The notes under the pieces: generated by a model
Told to the model about the DNA's origin: nothing
Databases searched by the model: none
Seen by the model: only the letters and a program-made list of their open reading frames with translations
Translations under genes and position numbers: made by a program
Assembly (NCBI RefSeq): GCF_007752535.1
Contig: NZ_CP036426.1
Coordinates: 1,240,001 to 1,304,000 of the forward strand
Direction of reading: 5' to 3'
Source of the DNA: Tautonia plasticadhaerens
GTDB lineage: Bacteria > Planctomycetota > Planctomycetia > Isosphaerales > Isosphaeraceae
Length of the DNA: 64,000 nt
In this document: positions 36,233-46,341 of the stretch, piece by piece
Position numbering within the stretch: the stretch's first letter is position 1
Layout of the letters: every line of letters starts with the position of its first letter

Positions 36233-37438
36233 TCAGGGCTCGACGACCCGCCCGTCCGCCGGATCCCCCAGGGCCCCGAGGTCCAGCTCGGTGTCGGTCA
36301 GGACGTTCCCGTCGAAGCGGACCCGGCTCACCTCGCCCCGGAGCTCGACCGCCTTCGGCCCGACCCCGGCGAAGAGGTTGCCGCTGAGGGCGATGTCGCG
36401 GGTGCCGTCGAGCAGGACGCCGCCGGCCTCCCGGTCGCCTTCGAGCCGTCGCTCCCCCTCCTCGCCGATCGTGCTGTCGGCGAAGCTGTTGCCCGTGACC
36501 GCGACCCGCCCGCTCCTCGGCCCGATCGCCAGGGCGTGCCGCTTGACGATCGGGAACGCGTTGGCCGAGACGGCGACGCCGTGGGCGTCCCTCAGGTCGA
36601 TGCCGTCGGTGAACTCGTGCGCGATCACGTTGGCACTCAACGCGATCCCGTAGCAGTCCCGGTCGAGGATGATCGCCGTGCCCTGGCACTCCTCGATCAT
36701 GTTCCCCGAGACGACGGAGCCGTACGTGTTCTCGATCACCACGCCGTTGCCGAGGTGGTCGTCCAGGCAGTTGCCGGTCATGCAGAGGTTGAAGCCGTCG
36801 GTGCACCGCACGGCGTCGACGTTCTCCTCGAACTGGTTGGCCGAGACGACGATGTCGTGGCAGGCCATCAGGTTGAGGCCGGTGCCCCCGTTGTAGGTGA
36901 TCAGGGAATTGCAGATGCGGGGGTCTTCATAGCAATTGTCCAGCACGATCCCGTCCCCGCCGTGCTCGCTGACGGTGACGCCGTCGATGAACAGCTCGTT
37001 GACGCCACGGGCCACGATGCCGTGGCCGCTCCGATCGTTGCCGGTCAGCCGGAAGTTCGACAGTCGGATCCGCCAGATCCGGGAGCGCCCGTCCTCCTCG
37101 TAATCCCGGGCTGCCGCGAGGAGGGCCGGTCCCTCGTCGGCGTTGGAATTCTTGATGTGCGTGGCCGTTCCGGCCCCCTCGAGACTGGCGTCCTCGGAGG
37201 TGATCCGCAGGGGTTCGTCGATCTCGAACGTGCCGGCGGGCAGGCGGACGAGCCCGCCCTCGGGCGGCAGCGCGTCGATCGCGGCCTGGAGGCTGGGGAA
37301 GTCGATCGCCTCGATCGTCGGCCTCGCGCCGGGCAGCCCTCCCCGGCCCTGCTGGGCGAGGCCCGGGCCGGGGCCGACGGCCACCCAGGCGATCGCGGCG
37401 AGGGCGGGGGGGAGGAGGATCAGGAGGGTTCGTCGCAT
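36233..37438 (-). CDS. Secreted right-handed parallel beta-helix protein
   Basis: The product is 401 aa with a signal peptide (LLILLPPALAAIAWVAVG). After a Pec_lyase-like start (FPSLQAAIDALPPEGGLVRLPAGTFEI), rungs repeat every 22-24 residues with N-x-(F/I/V) and GxGIxL-type turns, e.g. SEHGGDGIVLDNCYED, TYNGGTGLNLMACHD and HLGNGVVIENTYGS, typical of right-handed beta-helix (NosD/pectate-lyase-like) proteins. It lies 17 bp after the DUF1501 gene, at the end of that operon, so a role in extracellular glycan processing is plausible. Confidence 0.85.
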   Translation of the reverse strand: MRRTLLILLPPALAAIAWVAVGPGPGLAQQGRGGLPGARPTIEAIDFPSLQAAIDALPPEGGLVRLPAGTFEIDEPLRITSEDASLEGAGTATHIKNSNADEGPALLAAARDYEEDGRSRIWRIRLSNFRLTGNDRSGHGIVARGVNELFIDGVTVSEHGGDGIVLDNCYEDPRICNSLITYNGGTGLNLMACHDIVVSANQFEENVDAVRCTDGFNLCMTGNCLDDHLGNGVVIENTYGSVVSGNMIEECQGTAIILDRDCYGIALSANVIAHEFTDGIDLRDAHGVAVSANAFPIVKRHALAIGPRSGRVAVTGNSFADSTIGEEGERRLEGDREAGGVLLDGTRDIALSGNLFAGVGPKAVELRGEVSRVRFDGNVLTDTELDLGALGDPADGRVVEP

Positions 37439-37455
37439 CGGAATCTACCGTGAGT

Positions 37456-38886
37456 TCAGGCGAGGATCGGGTGGATGACGTGACCGTGCACGTCCGTCAG
37501 GCGGCGGTCGATGCCGTCGTGCCGCACGGTGAGCCTCGTGTGATCGATGCCCAGCAGGTGCAAGACGGTGGCGTGGACGTCGTAGCCGTGGGTCACGTGT
37601 TCGGCCGCCTTGTACGACCACTCGTCGCTGGCCCCGTGGGTCACGCCGCCCTTGATCCCTCCGCCGGCCAGCCAGGAGGTGAACGTGAACGGGTTGTGGT
37701 CGCGACCCTTGCTCCCCTGCGAGCAGGGCATCCGGCCGAACTCGGTCGTCCAGAGGACGATGGTGTCGTCGAGCAGCCCCCGGGCCCTCAGGTCCTTGAT
37801 CAGGGCGGCGGCGGGCCGGTCCATGCTCGTGCCCATCTCGCCGTGGTCCCGGGCGAGGTCCTCGTGCGAGTCCCAGTTGCGGCGCGGGAAGCCGTTGTCG
37901 GCGCCGCTCCAGAGCTGGACGAACCGCACGCCCCGCTCCAGCAGGCGGCGGGCGATCAGGCAATTGCGGCCGAAGTCGGCGGTGATCTCCCGGTCGAGGC
38001 CGTAGAGGGCCTTCGTCGCCTCCGTCTCGCCCGACAGGTCGAGCACCTCCGGCGCGCTCAGCTGCAGCCGGGCCGCCAGTTCGTAGGAGGCGATCCTGGC
38101 GTCGAGCCGGGAGTCACCCGGCCGTTCCGAGGCGTGTCGGCGGTTCAACCGGGCCAGCAGGTCCCGCCCCTCGGCCTCGGCCGAATCGGTCAGGAACGGC
38201 TCGTCGGGCGGGAACAGGTCGCGGATGGGGCGGGGGTCGGCGGGCCGGATCGTCGTGCCCTGGTGCTCGGCCGGCAGGAAACCGGCCCCCCAGTTCGCGG
38301 GGCCGTTTGGGGCGTAGCCCCGGGAGTCGGGCAGGACGACGAAGGTCGGCAGGTTCTCATTCAAGGAGCCGAGCCCGTAGGAGGCCCACGACCCGACGCT
38401 GGGGAAGCCCGGCATCACGAACCCGGTCGCCTGGAGGAACGTGGCCGGGCCGTGGACGTTCGAGGTCGACACCATGGCCGGAAGGAAGGCGATCTCGTCG
38501 ACGCAGGTCGCCAGGTGGGGGAGCAAGTCGCTGACCCAGGCGCCGCATTCGCCGTGTTGCCGCCACGGCCAGGGGCTCGCCATGACGGCCCCGGGGTCGC
38601 TCTGGAACAGCTCGACCGCGCCGCCCGGGTCGAACGGCGTGCCGTCCTTCGCGATCAGCAGCGGCTTGTAGTCGAAGGTGTCGCACTGGCTGGCGGCGCC
38701 GGACATGAAGAGCTGCACGACGCGCTTCGCCTTCGCTGGGTGGTGCAGCCCGCCGTCGAAGTCGCCCTTCGGAAGAGTCGCGGCCCCATCTTCGGCCCGC
38801 AGGCCCTCGACGCCCAGCATGTGGGCCAGGGCGATCCCTCCCAGTCCCCCCCCCGCCCGCCAGAGCATTTCGCGGCGATCCATCAT
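37456..38886 (-). CDS. DUF1501 family protein
   Basis: The product is 476 aa from MMDRREMLWRAGGG at 38886. DUF1501 features include VVQLFMSGAASQCDTFDYKP, GTPFDPGG, FLPAMVSTSNVHGPATFLQATG, FVQLWSGADNG, DDTIVLWTTEFGRMPCSQG, GRDHNPFTFTSWLAGGGIKGG and the late HATVLHLLGIDH. The alkaline-phosphatase-superfamily-like residues (TEFGRMP, DHNP) suggest a metal-dependent hydrolase fold. In planctomycetes it is nearly always paired with a PSD1/DUF1553 gene, as here. The molecular function is not established. Confidence 0.92.
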   Translation of the reverse strand: MMDRREMLWRAGGGLGGIALAHMLGVEGLRAEDGAATLPKGDFDGGLHHPAKAKRVVQLFMSGAASQCDTFDYKPLLIAKDGTPFDPGGAVELFQSDPGAVMASPWPWRQHGECGAWVSDLLPHLATCVDEIAFLPAMVSTSNVHGPATFLQATGFVMPGFPSVGSWASYGLGSLNENLPTFVVLPDSRGYAPNGPANWGAGFLPAEHQGTTIRPADPRPIRDLFPPDEPFLTDSAEAEGRDLLARLNRRHASERPGDSRLDARIASYELAARLQLSAPEVLDLSGETEATKALYGLDREITADFGRNCLIARRLLERGVRFVQLWSGADNGFPRRNWDSHEDLARDHGEMGTSMDRPAAALIKDLRARGLLDDTIVLWTTEFGRMPCSQGSKGRDHNPFTFTSWLAGGGIKGGVTHGASDEWSYKAAEHVTHGYDVHATVLHLLGIDHTRLTVRHDGIDRRLTDVHGHVIHPILA

Positions 38887-38912
38887 CCCGAGATCCTCCG
38901 AAGTCGATGCGA

Positions 38913-39164
38913 TCAAGGAGAGACGAGGAGGCCGACGACGACGCCGAGGCAGAGCAGGCCGAGGGTCCCGGCCACGAGGACGTCCCAGGGCGGCGGGACG
39001 TAGAAGGCGGCGATCCCCGCCAGCAGCGCGACCAGCCCGAGGAAGGCGAAGAAGGTCACCTCCGGGAAGGAGACCCACGCGGCGAAGTCGACCGCGAACA
39101 GTCCGACCACGACCAGGAGTTCCCGAACCGTCGCCGGTCGTTTCCGGGCCCGATCCCCGAGCAT
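38913..39164 (-). CDS. Small membrane protein in the PSD1/DUF1501 operon
   Basis: The product is 83 aa with two or three hydrophobic spans (LLVVVGLFAVDFAAWVSF, FFAFLGLVALLAGIAAFY, VLVAGTLGLLCLGVVVGLLV) after a basic N-terminus. It sits 26-28 bp from both neighbours on the same strand, which supports it being a real gene. No family was recognised. Confidence 0.65.
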   Translation of the reverse strand: MLGDRARKRPATVRELLVVVGLFAVDFAAWVSFPEVTFFAFLGLVALLAGIAAFYVPPPWDVLVAGTLGLLCLGVVVGLLVSP

Positions 39165-39192
39165 GGTCCGATCCCCGAATCGGCGAGGGAGG

Positions 39193-42177
39193 TCAATCGA
39201 CGAAGGCGAACTCGTTGAGGTTCAGGACCAGTCGGCATGCCGCCTCGAGCCCGTGCTCCCCGGCGTAGTTCGCCAGCGCCGAACGCTCCTCCTCGCCCGG
39301 GGATCGGCCGAGGGCCAGGCGATAGGCGGCATCGATCCGCCCCCCGGTGCCCCGGGCCATCCCCGAGATCCGGGCGGCGAGGTCCTTGGCCCGGGCGATC
39401 ATGAACGGGTCGTTGAGCAGGGCGAGCGACTGGAGCGCGGTGATCGTCTCGTTGCGCACCGGGACGTTGATGTTCGGGTCGGCGCCGTCGAGGCACTCGA
39501 GGAACGGGTCGGGGACGCTGCGGACGGCGAAGCGGTAGATCGCCCGCCGTCGGCCCTCCGGCGGGTCGATCCAGGCGGGGTCGTCATGGTCGTAGATCGG
39601 CGAGTGATCGTCCTCGAAGCGGAAGAGGGCGAAGCCGGGACCCCCCATCGACTCGTCGAGCGCGCCGGAGACGAACAGGGCGGCGTCCCGGATTTCCTCC
39701 GCCTCCAGGCGACGGCGATTCTGCCGCCAGAGGAGGCGATTGCCGGAGTCGACCCGGGCATCGGCCGCGTCGTGCCGGGACGATTGCCGGTACGTGCCGC
39801 TGGTGACGATCAGCCGGTCCAGCTCCTTGAGCGAACCGCCCGAGTCCCGGAACTCGACGGCGAGCCAGTCGAGCAACTCCGGGTGCGAGGGCGTCGACCC
39901 GTTGCGGCCGAAGTCGCTGGGGGTGTCCACCAGGCCGACGCCGAACCGGTCCTGCCAGGCCCGGTTGACGATCGACCGCCAGGTGAGCGGGTTGTCCGGG
40001 TGGGCGATCCACTCGGCCAGTGCGGCGCGGCGGGCACCCTCGTCCTCGGTTTCGTCGAAGTCCGGGTCGGGCCCGGGCACGCGGGAGAGGGCGCCGGGCC
40101 CGACCTCCTCCCCCGGCTGGGTGACGTCCCCGCGTGCCAGCAGGTGGATGGGGCGGGGGGCGCGGGGCGAGGCGGCGTAGACCAGCGACGGCCCGGGCAA
40201 CGCGTCGATCGACCGGTCGAGCTCGGCGAGTTCGTCCTCGGCCTTTCCCACCTCGGCGATCGTGTCGGGGTCGACCCTGGAGGCCAGGATCGACCGCCAG
40301 CGCGAGGCGTGGTCCCGTCGGGCCGATTGGAGCAACGTCGCCCGGCGATCGATCGCCGAGAGGGTCTCCGGGTCGTCCGGGTCCGCGAGCCGGGTCCGGC
40401 TGTCGAAGCCGTCCACCAGATGCGACCGCCCCCATCGGCCGGCCTCGATCGAATCGAGCGACGAGACGGCGGCCCCCCCGGCGACCTCCTCCCCGCCGGA
40501 GATCACGAGCAATTCGCCGAGCGCGAACGCGTAGTCGTCCCGGCGTTCCCGGAGCCTCGTCGCGGTGACCCTGACGTACCGTGCCGTTCGGGCGATCCCG
40601 TCTTCGGGGGCGATCCGCACCGGGACGTCGCCGGGATTCTCGAACGACCCGCTCGCGTGATCGACGAGCCGATCGGCGTGCCGGAATTCGGGGTCGTCCT
40701 CCGAGACCTCGACCCGGAACCCGGCGGGGAAGCCGAATCCCGGCGTGTCCGGGAAGTCGACCGGCCGTGCGGGGATCAGGTAGATCGCAGAGACCGGGAC
40801 GGCGCGCCCGAGGTCGACCTGGACCCATTTGGTCGTGTCCGGGGTCGTCGCGATGGCGGAGTGATACCCATTGGTCGGGCTCGCCTCGCCGAGGCCCGGG
40901 CGGGGGAGCTCGTCGATTTCGAGCAGTCGGGAGGCCAGCTCGGCGACGATCCGGGCCCGATCGGCCCGGGTCCGCTCGTCGATCCGCCGGTTCAGCGTGT
41001 CCAGCCGGGCGGCGACCTCGGCGCGGCGTCGCTCGAGTCCCCCCCGACGCTTCGCCGCCTCGACCGACTCGAACGGCCGATCGCCGCGTTCCACGCCCGA
41101 GAAGACGGCCTGGAGGCGGTAGTAATCTTGCTGGGGGATCGGGTCGAATTTGTGGTCGTGGCACCGGGCGCAGTGGACGGTGAGGCTGACGAAGGTGGAC
41201 ATGGCGTTGGCGAGCATGTCGTCCCGGTCGATCAGCCGGGTCTTTTGCTTGTCGACGGTCCCCTCGCGCAGCTCGACGTGGCCGACGAAGTCCCAGGGCC
41301 CGGCGGCGATGAAGCCGGTGGCGATCACGCCGTCGGGGTCGCCGGGGTCGAGGACGTCGCCGGCGATCTGCTGGCGGACGAATCGCCCGTAGGGGATGTC
41401 CTCGTTGAACGACCGGATGACGTAATCGCGGTACGGCCAGGCGTGGGGCCGGCGCTTGTCCTTGTCGTAGCCGTGGGTGTCGGCGAAGTGGACGAGGTCG
41501 AGCCAGCGTCGGGCCTTGCGCTCGCCGTATCTCGGGGAGGCCAGGAGCCGGTCGACGAGCCGCTCGAAGGCCCCGGGCCCTCGATCGTCGAGGAAGGCGT
41601 CGACCTCCCCCGGGGTCGGCGGTAGTCCGGTCAGGTCGTAGGTCGCGCGGCGGATCAGGGTGCGGCGGTCCGCCTCGGGGCCGGCCGTCAGGCCGTCCTC
41701 GTCGAGTCGGCTGAGGATGAAGGCGTCGATCGGATTGCGGACGAGGGTCGGGTCCCGGGGCTCGGGAACTTCGGGCCGGGCCGGGGGGGCGAGCGACCAC
41801 CAATCGTCGTCGAAGCGGCGATCCCGGAGCGAGGTCCCCGCCGGCCAGGGGGCCCCGTCCAGGACCCATCGGCGGATCGCATCCACCTCGCCGGGCCCCA
41901 GGGGATCCCCCTCGGGGGGCATCCGCGGTTCATCGCCCGAGATGGCGTCGAGCAGGGGGCTGAAGGCCGGGGCCTCGGCGTCGAAGGCGGGGCCGTGGAT
42001 GTCCCCCCCGGCGAGGAGGCCCGACCGGGTCTCGAGCGAGAATCCCCCTTCGGGCCGATCGCCGCCGTGGCAGGACAGGCATCGGGACTCGAGGATCGGC
42101 GCGACCCGATCCCGGAACGGGTCGTCCGCCCCCCCCGGCGTGGCCAGTGCGAGCAGCAGCAGCGGCCCGGCGATCAT
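39193..42177 (-). CDS. PSCyt1-PSCyt2(DUF1549)-F5/8 C-PSD1(DUF1553) protein
   Basis: The product is 994 aa from the ATG at 42177, with a short export signal. It carries one c-type haem site, CLSCH (residues 33-37), in the PSCyt1 domain with MPPEGDPLGPGEV. The DUF1549 domain has NPIDAFILSRLDEDGL, YGERKARRWLDLVHFADTHG and CARCHDHKFDPIPQQDYY, which carries a second CxxCH. An F5/8-type C (discoidin) beta-sandwich is in the middle (TKWVQVDLGRAVPVSAIYLI). The DUF1553 end includes NPLTWRSIVNRAWQDRFGVGLVDTPSDFG. These proteins are a planctomycete hallmark, suggested to act on extracellular polymers. It is first gene of a four-gene operon. Confidence 0.93.
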   Translation of the reverse strand: MIAGPLLLLALATPGGADDPFRDRVAPILESRCLSCHGGDRPEGGFSLETRSGLLAGGDIHGPAFDAEAPAFSPLLDAISGDEPRMPPEGDPLGPGEVDAIRRWVLDGAPWPAGTSLRDRRFDDDWWSLAPPARPEVPEPRDPTLVRNPIDAFILSRLDEDGLTAGPEADRRTLIRRATYDLTGLPPTPGEVDAFLDDRGPGAFERLVDRLLASPRYGERKARRWLDLVHFADTHGYDKDKRRPHAWPYRDYVIRSFNEDIPYGRFVRQQIAGDVLDPGDPDGVIATGFIAAGPWDFVGHVELREGTVDKQKTRLIDRDDMLANAMSTFVSLTVHCARCHDHKFDPIPQQDYYRLQAVFSGVERGDRPFESVEAAKRRGGLERRRAEVAARLDTLNRRIDERTRADRARIVAELASRLLEIDELPRPGLGEASPTNGYHSAIATTPDTTKWVQVDLGRAVPVSAIYLIPARPVDFPDTPGFGFPAGFRVEVSEDDPEFRHADRLVDHASGSFENPGDVPVRIAPEDGIARTARYVRVTATRLRERRDDYAFALGELLVISGGEEVAGGAAVSSLDSIEAGRWGRSHLVDGFDSRTRLADPDDPETLSAIDRRATLLQSARRDHASRWRSILASRVDPDTIAEVGKAEDELAELDRSIDALPGPSLVYAASPRAPRPIHLLARGDVTQPGEEVGPGALSRVPGPDPDFDETEDEGARRAALAEWIAHPDNPLTWRSIVNRAWQDRFGVGLVDTPSDFGRNGSTPSHPELLDWLAVEFRDSGGSLKELDRLIVTSGTYRQSSRHDAADARVDSGNRLLWRQNRRRLEAEEIRDAALFVSGALDESMGGPGFALFRFEDDHSPIYDHDDPAWIDPPEGRRRAIYRFAVRSVPDPFLECLDGADPNINVPVRNETITALQSLALLNDPFMIARAKDLAARISGMARGTGGRIDAAYRLALGRSPGEEERSALANYAGEHGLEAACRLVLNLNEFAFVD

Positions 42178-42358
42178 GACTTCAGGCCCCCGGATCGTGA
42201 CGAACACCCGATCATCGGCACACGACCGACCGTAACCGAGCCGGGTCCGCCACGCAACCGACCCAGGATCGCCCCCGCGTGCGCATCGCCCCACGGGGGC
42301 GGATCGACTAGGATACCGTGGGAGGAGTCCCCCGAGGGATCGCCCGGAGGATCGAAGG

Positions 42359-45106
42359 ATGTCGACCCCCGACGACGCCGCCATCACCCCGGCGCACGAC
42401 GTGCTCCGCTCGACTCGGAGCGACCTCGAACCGATCTTCTCGCCCAGGACCGTCGCGGTGGTCGGCGCGACCGAGGCGGCGGGGAGCGTCGGCCGGACGG
42501 TCCTCTGGAACCTGCTGAGCAGCCCCTTCGGCGGCACGGTCTATCCGGTCAACCCGGGGCGGCCGAACGTGCTCGGGGTCAAGGCGTATCCGACCGTCTC
42601 GAGCCTCCCCGAGCCGGTGGACCTCGCGGTCATCGCCACGCCGGCGGCGACGGTCCCGGGGGTCGTCGGGGAGTGCGTCGACGCGGGGGTGAAGGGGGCG
42701 ATCGTCGTCTCGGCCGGCTTCAAGGAGGTCGGGCCGGAGGGGGCGGATCTGGAGCGCCGGGCCCTGGAGCAGGCGAGGCGGGGCCGGATGCGGATCGTCG
42801 GGCCGAACTGCCTGGGGGTGATGAACCCGACCACCGGCCTCAACGCCACCTTCGCCGCGGCGATGGCCCGTCCCGGGAACGTGGCCTTCCTGAGCCAGAG
42901 CGGGGCGCTCTGCACGGCGGTGCTCGACTGGAGCTTCCAGGACCAGGTGGGGTTCAGCGCCTTCGTCTCGATCGGCTCGATGCTCGACGTCGGCTGGGGT
43001 GACCTGATCGACTACCTGGGGGACGACCCGAGGACCCGGGCGATCGTCATCTACATGGAGTCGATCGGCGATGCGCGCCACTTCCTCTCGGCGGCCCGGG
43101 AGGTGGCCATGAGCAAGCCGATCATCGTCATCAAGGCCGGCCGGACGGCCGCCGCCGCCGCCGCCGCCGCCTCGCACACCGGGGGCCTGACCGGCAGCGA
43201 CGAGGTGCTCGACGCCGCGTTCCGGCGCTGCGGCGTCCTGCGAGTGGAGACGATCGCCCACATCTTCAACATGGCCGAGGTGCTCGCCAAGCAGCCCCGG
43301 CCCCGGGGCCCCCGGCTGGCGATCCTGACCAACGCCGGGGGGCCGGGTGTGCTGGCGACCGACTCGCTGATCCAGTTCGGGGGCTCGCTCGCCGAACTCT
43401 CGCCGGAGACGATCGCGGAATTGGACGGGTTCCTCCCCGACGCCTGGAGCCGCGGCAACCCGGTCGACATCCTCGGCGACGCCGACCCCGACCGCTTCGC
43501 CAGGGCGGTCGAGGTCGTCTCGAAGGATCGCAACAGCGACGGGCTGCTTGTGGTCCTCACGCCCCAGGCCATGACCGACCCGACCCGGACGGCCGATCAG
43601 CTGAAGATGCACGCGAAGCTCGGCCACAAGCCGATCCTCGCCAGTTGGATGGGCGGCACCCACGTGGCGGCGGGGGTCGACATCCTCAACCGCTCCGGCA
43701 TCCCGACCTTCACCTACCCCGACACCGCCGCCCGCGCCTTCGCCGCCATGTGGCGCTACAGCGACGCCCTCCGGGGCATCTACGAGACCCCCGCCGAGAC
43801 CGAGCACGACGGCGAGAGGGGCGTCGATCGCGCCTCGGCCGAGGAGATCGTGAGGGCCGCCCGGAGCTCGGGCCGAACAATCCTGAACGAATACGAGTCG
43901 AAGCGGCTGCTCGCCGCCTATGGCATCCCCACGGTGGAGACCGTGGTGGCGACGGATGAGAAGGCCGCGGCGGAGGCGAGCGGCCGGATCGGCTACCCGG
44001 TGGTCCTCAAGCTGCACTCCGACGCGATCGCCCACAAGACCGACGTCGGCGGGGTGGTCCTCAACCTGGCCGACGCCGCCGCCGTCCGGGCCGCCTTCCG
44101 GTCGATCCGGGAGTCGGCCTCGAAGGCCGGAGTCCCCGGCGACTTCCGGGGCGTGACCGTCCAGCCGATGGTCCGGCCGCCGGACGGGTACGAGCTGATC
44201 GTCGGCAGCAGCATCGACCCCCAGTTCGGCCCCGTCCTGCTGTTCGGCACCGGGGGGTCGCTCGTCGAGGTCTTCCGGGATCGCGCCCTCGCCCTGCCGC
44301 CGCTGAACACGACGCTGGCCCGGAGGATGATGGAACGGACCCGCATCCTCTCGGCACTGAAGGGGGTCCGGGGCCGGCCGCCGGTCGACCTGGGGGCCCT
44401 GGAACGGCTGCTCGTCCGATTCAGCCAGCTGGTCGTCGAGCAGCGGTGGATCCGGGAGATCGACATCAACCCGCTGCTGGCGTCGCACTCGGGGCTGCTC
44501 GCGCTGGACGCCCGGGTGATCGTCCATGGGCTGGACGCCCGGGCCGAGGATCTCCCCCGGCCGGCGATCCGCCCCTATCCGTCCCAGTATGTCGAGCCCT
44601 TCACGCTCCGAGACGGGACCCGGACGACCATCCGGCCGATCCGGCCCGAGGACGAGCCGCTGCTGATCGCCTTCCACGAGACGCTCTCGGAGCGGAGCGT
44701 CTATTCCAGGTACTTCCAGGCGATGAAGCTCAGCACCCGGGTCGCCCACGATCGGCTGACCCGGATCTGCTTCATCGATTACGACCGGGAGATGGCGCTT
44801 GTCGTCTCCCGGCGCCCCACCGAGCCGGGGCGTCATGAGATCCTGGCCGTCGGCCGGCTCAGCCGCATCCACGGCGCCGACGCGGCCGAGTTCGCCCTGC
44901 TGGTCGCCGACCCGTACCAGGGCCAGGGGCTCGGCGTCGAGCTGCTCCGACGCCTGCTCCGGATCGCCCGGGACGAGGGGCTCCGCCTCGTCACCGCCGA
45001 GATGCTCCGCAACAACCGCCCGATGCAGCGCGTCTGCGAGGCGCTCGGCTTCCGGCTCCGCTACGACCCCGACGACGAGGTCGTCCACGCCGAGATCGAA
45101 CTCTGA
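42359..45106 (+). CDS. ADP-forming acyl-CoA synthetase fused to GNAT acetyltransferase
   Basis: The product is 915 aa. The CoA-binding domain starts at [19 protein letters not shown]. The succinyl-CoA-ligase-like part has the phospho-His loop [12 protein letters not shown]. The ATP-grasp part has [30 protein letters not shown] and [12 protein letters not shown]. The last about 165 residues are a GNAT domain ([36 protein letters not shown]). The layout matches Pat/PatZ-type protein lysine acetyltransferases, where the synthetase part may or may not be active. Here the loop His, ATP-grasp and GNAT acetyl-CoA motif (QGQGLG) all look intact. It is divergent from the PSD1 gene. Confidence 0.93.
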   Translation: MSTPDDAAITPAHDVLRSTRSDLEPIFSPRTVAVVGATEAAGSVGRTVLWNLLSSPFGGTVYPVNPGRPNVLGVKAYPTVSSLPEPVDLAVIATPAATVPGVVGECVDAGVKGAIVVSAGFKEVGPEGADLERRALEQARRGRMRIVGPNCLGVMNPTTGLNATFAAAMARPGNVAFLSQSGALCTAVLDWSFQDQVGFSAFVSIGSMLDVGWGDLIDYLGDDPRTRAIVIYMESIGDARHFLSAAREVAMSKPIIVIKAGRTAAAAAAAASHTGGLTGSDEVLDAAFRRCGVLRVETIAHIFNMAEVLAKQPRPRGPRLAILTNAGGPGVLATDSLIQFGGSLAELSPETIAELDGFLPDAWSRGNPVDILGDADPDRFARAVEVVSKDRNSDGLLVVLTPQAMTDPTRTADQLKMHAKLGHKPILASWMGGTHVAAGVDILNRSGIPTFTYPDTAARAFAAMWRYSDALRGIYETPAETEHDGERGVDRASAEEIVRAARSSGRTILNEYESKRLLAAYGIPTVETVVATDEKAAAEASGRIGYPVVLKLHSDAIAHKTDVGGVVLNLADAAAVRAAFRSIRESASKAGVPGDFRGVTVQPMVRPPDGYELIVGSSIDPQFGPVLLFGTGGSLVEVFRDRALALPPLNTTLARRMMERTRILSALKGVRGRPPVDLGALERLLVRFSQLVVEQRWIREIDINPLLASHSGLLALDARVIVHGLDARAEDLPRPAIRPYPSQYVEPFTLRDGTRTTIRPIRPEDEPLLIAFHETLSERSVYSRYFQAMKLSTRVAHDRLTRICFIDYDREMALVVSRRPTEPGRHEILAVGRLSRIHGADAAEFALLVADPYQGQGLGVELLRRLLRIARDEGLRLVTAEMLRNNRPMQRVCEALGFRLRYDPDDEVVHAEIEL

Positions 45107-45116
45107 GCGGCCCGAC

Positions 45117-45500
45117 TCAGGACACCAGGGGCCTCGGCCGGGAGACGATCTGGAGCCGATTCCCCTCCGGATCCCGGAAGAATGCCGTGGTCATCGCCTC
45201 GTTGTCGACGGCGGTTTCCTGCTCGAAGACGACGCCCCGGGCCTCCAGGTCGGTCCGGGCGGCGGCGACGTCCTCGACGATGAAGGCGATGTGGCAGATC
45301 CACCTCGTGTCGGCGCCGGGGACCCCCTCCGGCCTGCCGATCAGCTCGACGGCCACGCCGGCGTCGTCGGCCAGGAAGTAGCCGGGGGGGCTGGCCTTGC
45401 TGTTGTCGAGGACCACGCGGAGGCCAAAGGCATCGGCATAGAAGTCCTTCAGGGCGTGCGGGTCGGCGGCGAAGAGGGCGACGTGCTCGATGCAGGCCAT
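45117..45500 (-). CDS. VOC (glyoxalase/bleomycin-resistance) family protein
   Basis: The product is 127 aa from the ATG at 45500. Two beta-alpha-beta-beta-beta modules are visible: IEHVALFAADPHALKDFYADAFGLRVV and WICHIAFIVEDVAAARTDLEARGVVF, ending in FFRDPEGNRLQIVSRP with the metal-ligand Glu/Gln positions. Members are metal-dependent lyases, dioxygenases or drug-binding proteins. It is transcribed towards the acyl-CoA synthetase gene end and may be last in the exb gene series. Confidence 0.9.
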   Translation of the reverse strand: MACIEHVALFAADPHALKDFYADAFGLRVVLDNSKASPPGYFLADDAGVAVELIGRPEGVPGADTRWICHIAFIVEDVAAARTDLEARGVVFEQETAVDNEAMTTAFFRDPEGNRLQIVSRPRPLVS

Positions 45501-45682
45501 GAGGGGCATCCTCGTTGAGTGATGAGGGGGCTTCCGGTGGCGGATCGCGGAGGGCGGCATGCGGAGTCCCGAGGCCCACGTGCCGGGCCGCTCGGGCACG
45601 CGATCGGCACGTCATCCGTCCCGGGCGAACCGGTCTCCGCCGCCCGGGTTCGACCTCCCGGGATGCGAGGTCCGGCGTCGGC

Positions 45683-46195
45683 TCAGGCCGGCCGGAGTTT
45701 CGTCCTCGCCTTCGACTTCGGCCCGGGGGCGGCGTCGGCGATCAATCCCTCGATGACCGACCAGTGCTCGGGTCCGACCGGCTGGATCGACAGGCGGCTC
45801 CCCTTCCGGAGCAGCTCCAGGCCGTCGAGCCGGGGCTCGGCTCGGAGGCGGGGGAGGTCGAGGGGAGGGTCGATCGGCCGGACGGCCCGGATGGTAACCT
45901 GGAACCAGGTCGGGTCGTCGGGGTCGCTCTTGGGGTCGTAGTGGTCGGCCTCGGGGTCGAAGGCGGTGGGGTCGGGGTGGGCCTCCCGGACGACCTCGGC
46001 GATGCCGGCGATGCCGGGCGGTTTGGCGTTGGAATGGTAGTACAACACGAGGTCGCCACGCCTGACCTGGTCGCGCAGGAAGTTGCGTGCCTGATAGTTG
46101 CGGATCCCGTCCCAGCCGGTCGAACGCTCGGGGGAGGCCATCAGGTCGTCGAAGGAGAAGCAATCCGGCTCGGACTTGAACAGCCAGTAGGCCAT
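45683..46195 (-). CDS. EVE domain protein
   Basis: The product is 170 aa from the ATG at 46195 (MAYWLFKSEPDCFSFDDL). The EVE/PUA-like fold is seen in W-LFKSEP, GWDGIRNYQARNFLRDQVRRGDLVLYYHSN and IAGIAEVV. EVE domains bind modified bases in DNA or RNA; bacterial members are often linked to restriction of modified DNA, but no restriction gene is adjacent. The basic C-terminal tail (KSKARTKLRP) could bind nucleic acid. Confidence 0.93.
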   Translation of the reverse strand: MAYWLFKSEPDCFSFDDLMASPERSTGWDGIRNYQARNFLRDQVRRGDLVLYYHSNAKPPGIAGIAEVVREAHPDPTAFDPEADHYDPKSDPDDPTWFQVTIRAVRPIDPPLDLPRLRAEPRLDGLELLRKGSRLSIQPVGPEHWSVIEGLIADAAPGPKSKARTKLRPA

Positions 46196-46341
46196 CGCGC
46201 TGGATCCCCGATCGTCCCGGTCCATTCCGCCCTCGCCGACCTTCCCGGCGAGGAAGGCCGGTAGCCTACCATGCGGCGAGCCTTGGCGGGAGTCCAGGAG
46301 CAGTGGGGATGCAAGTCCACAGGCGGGGCGGGGACCGTGAT

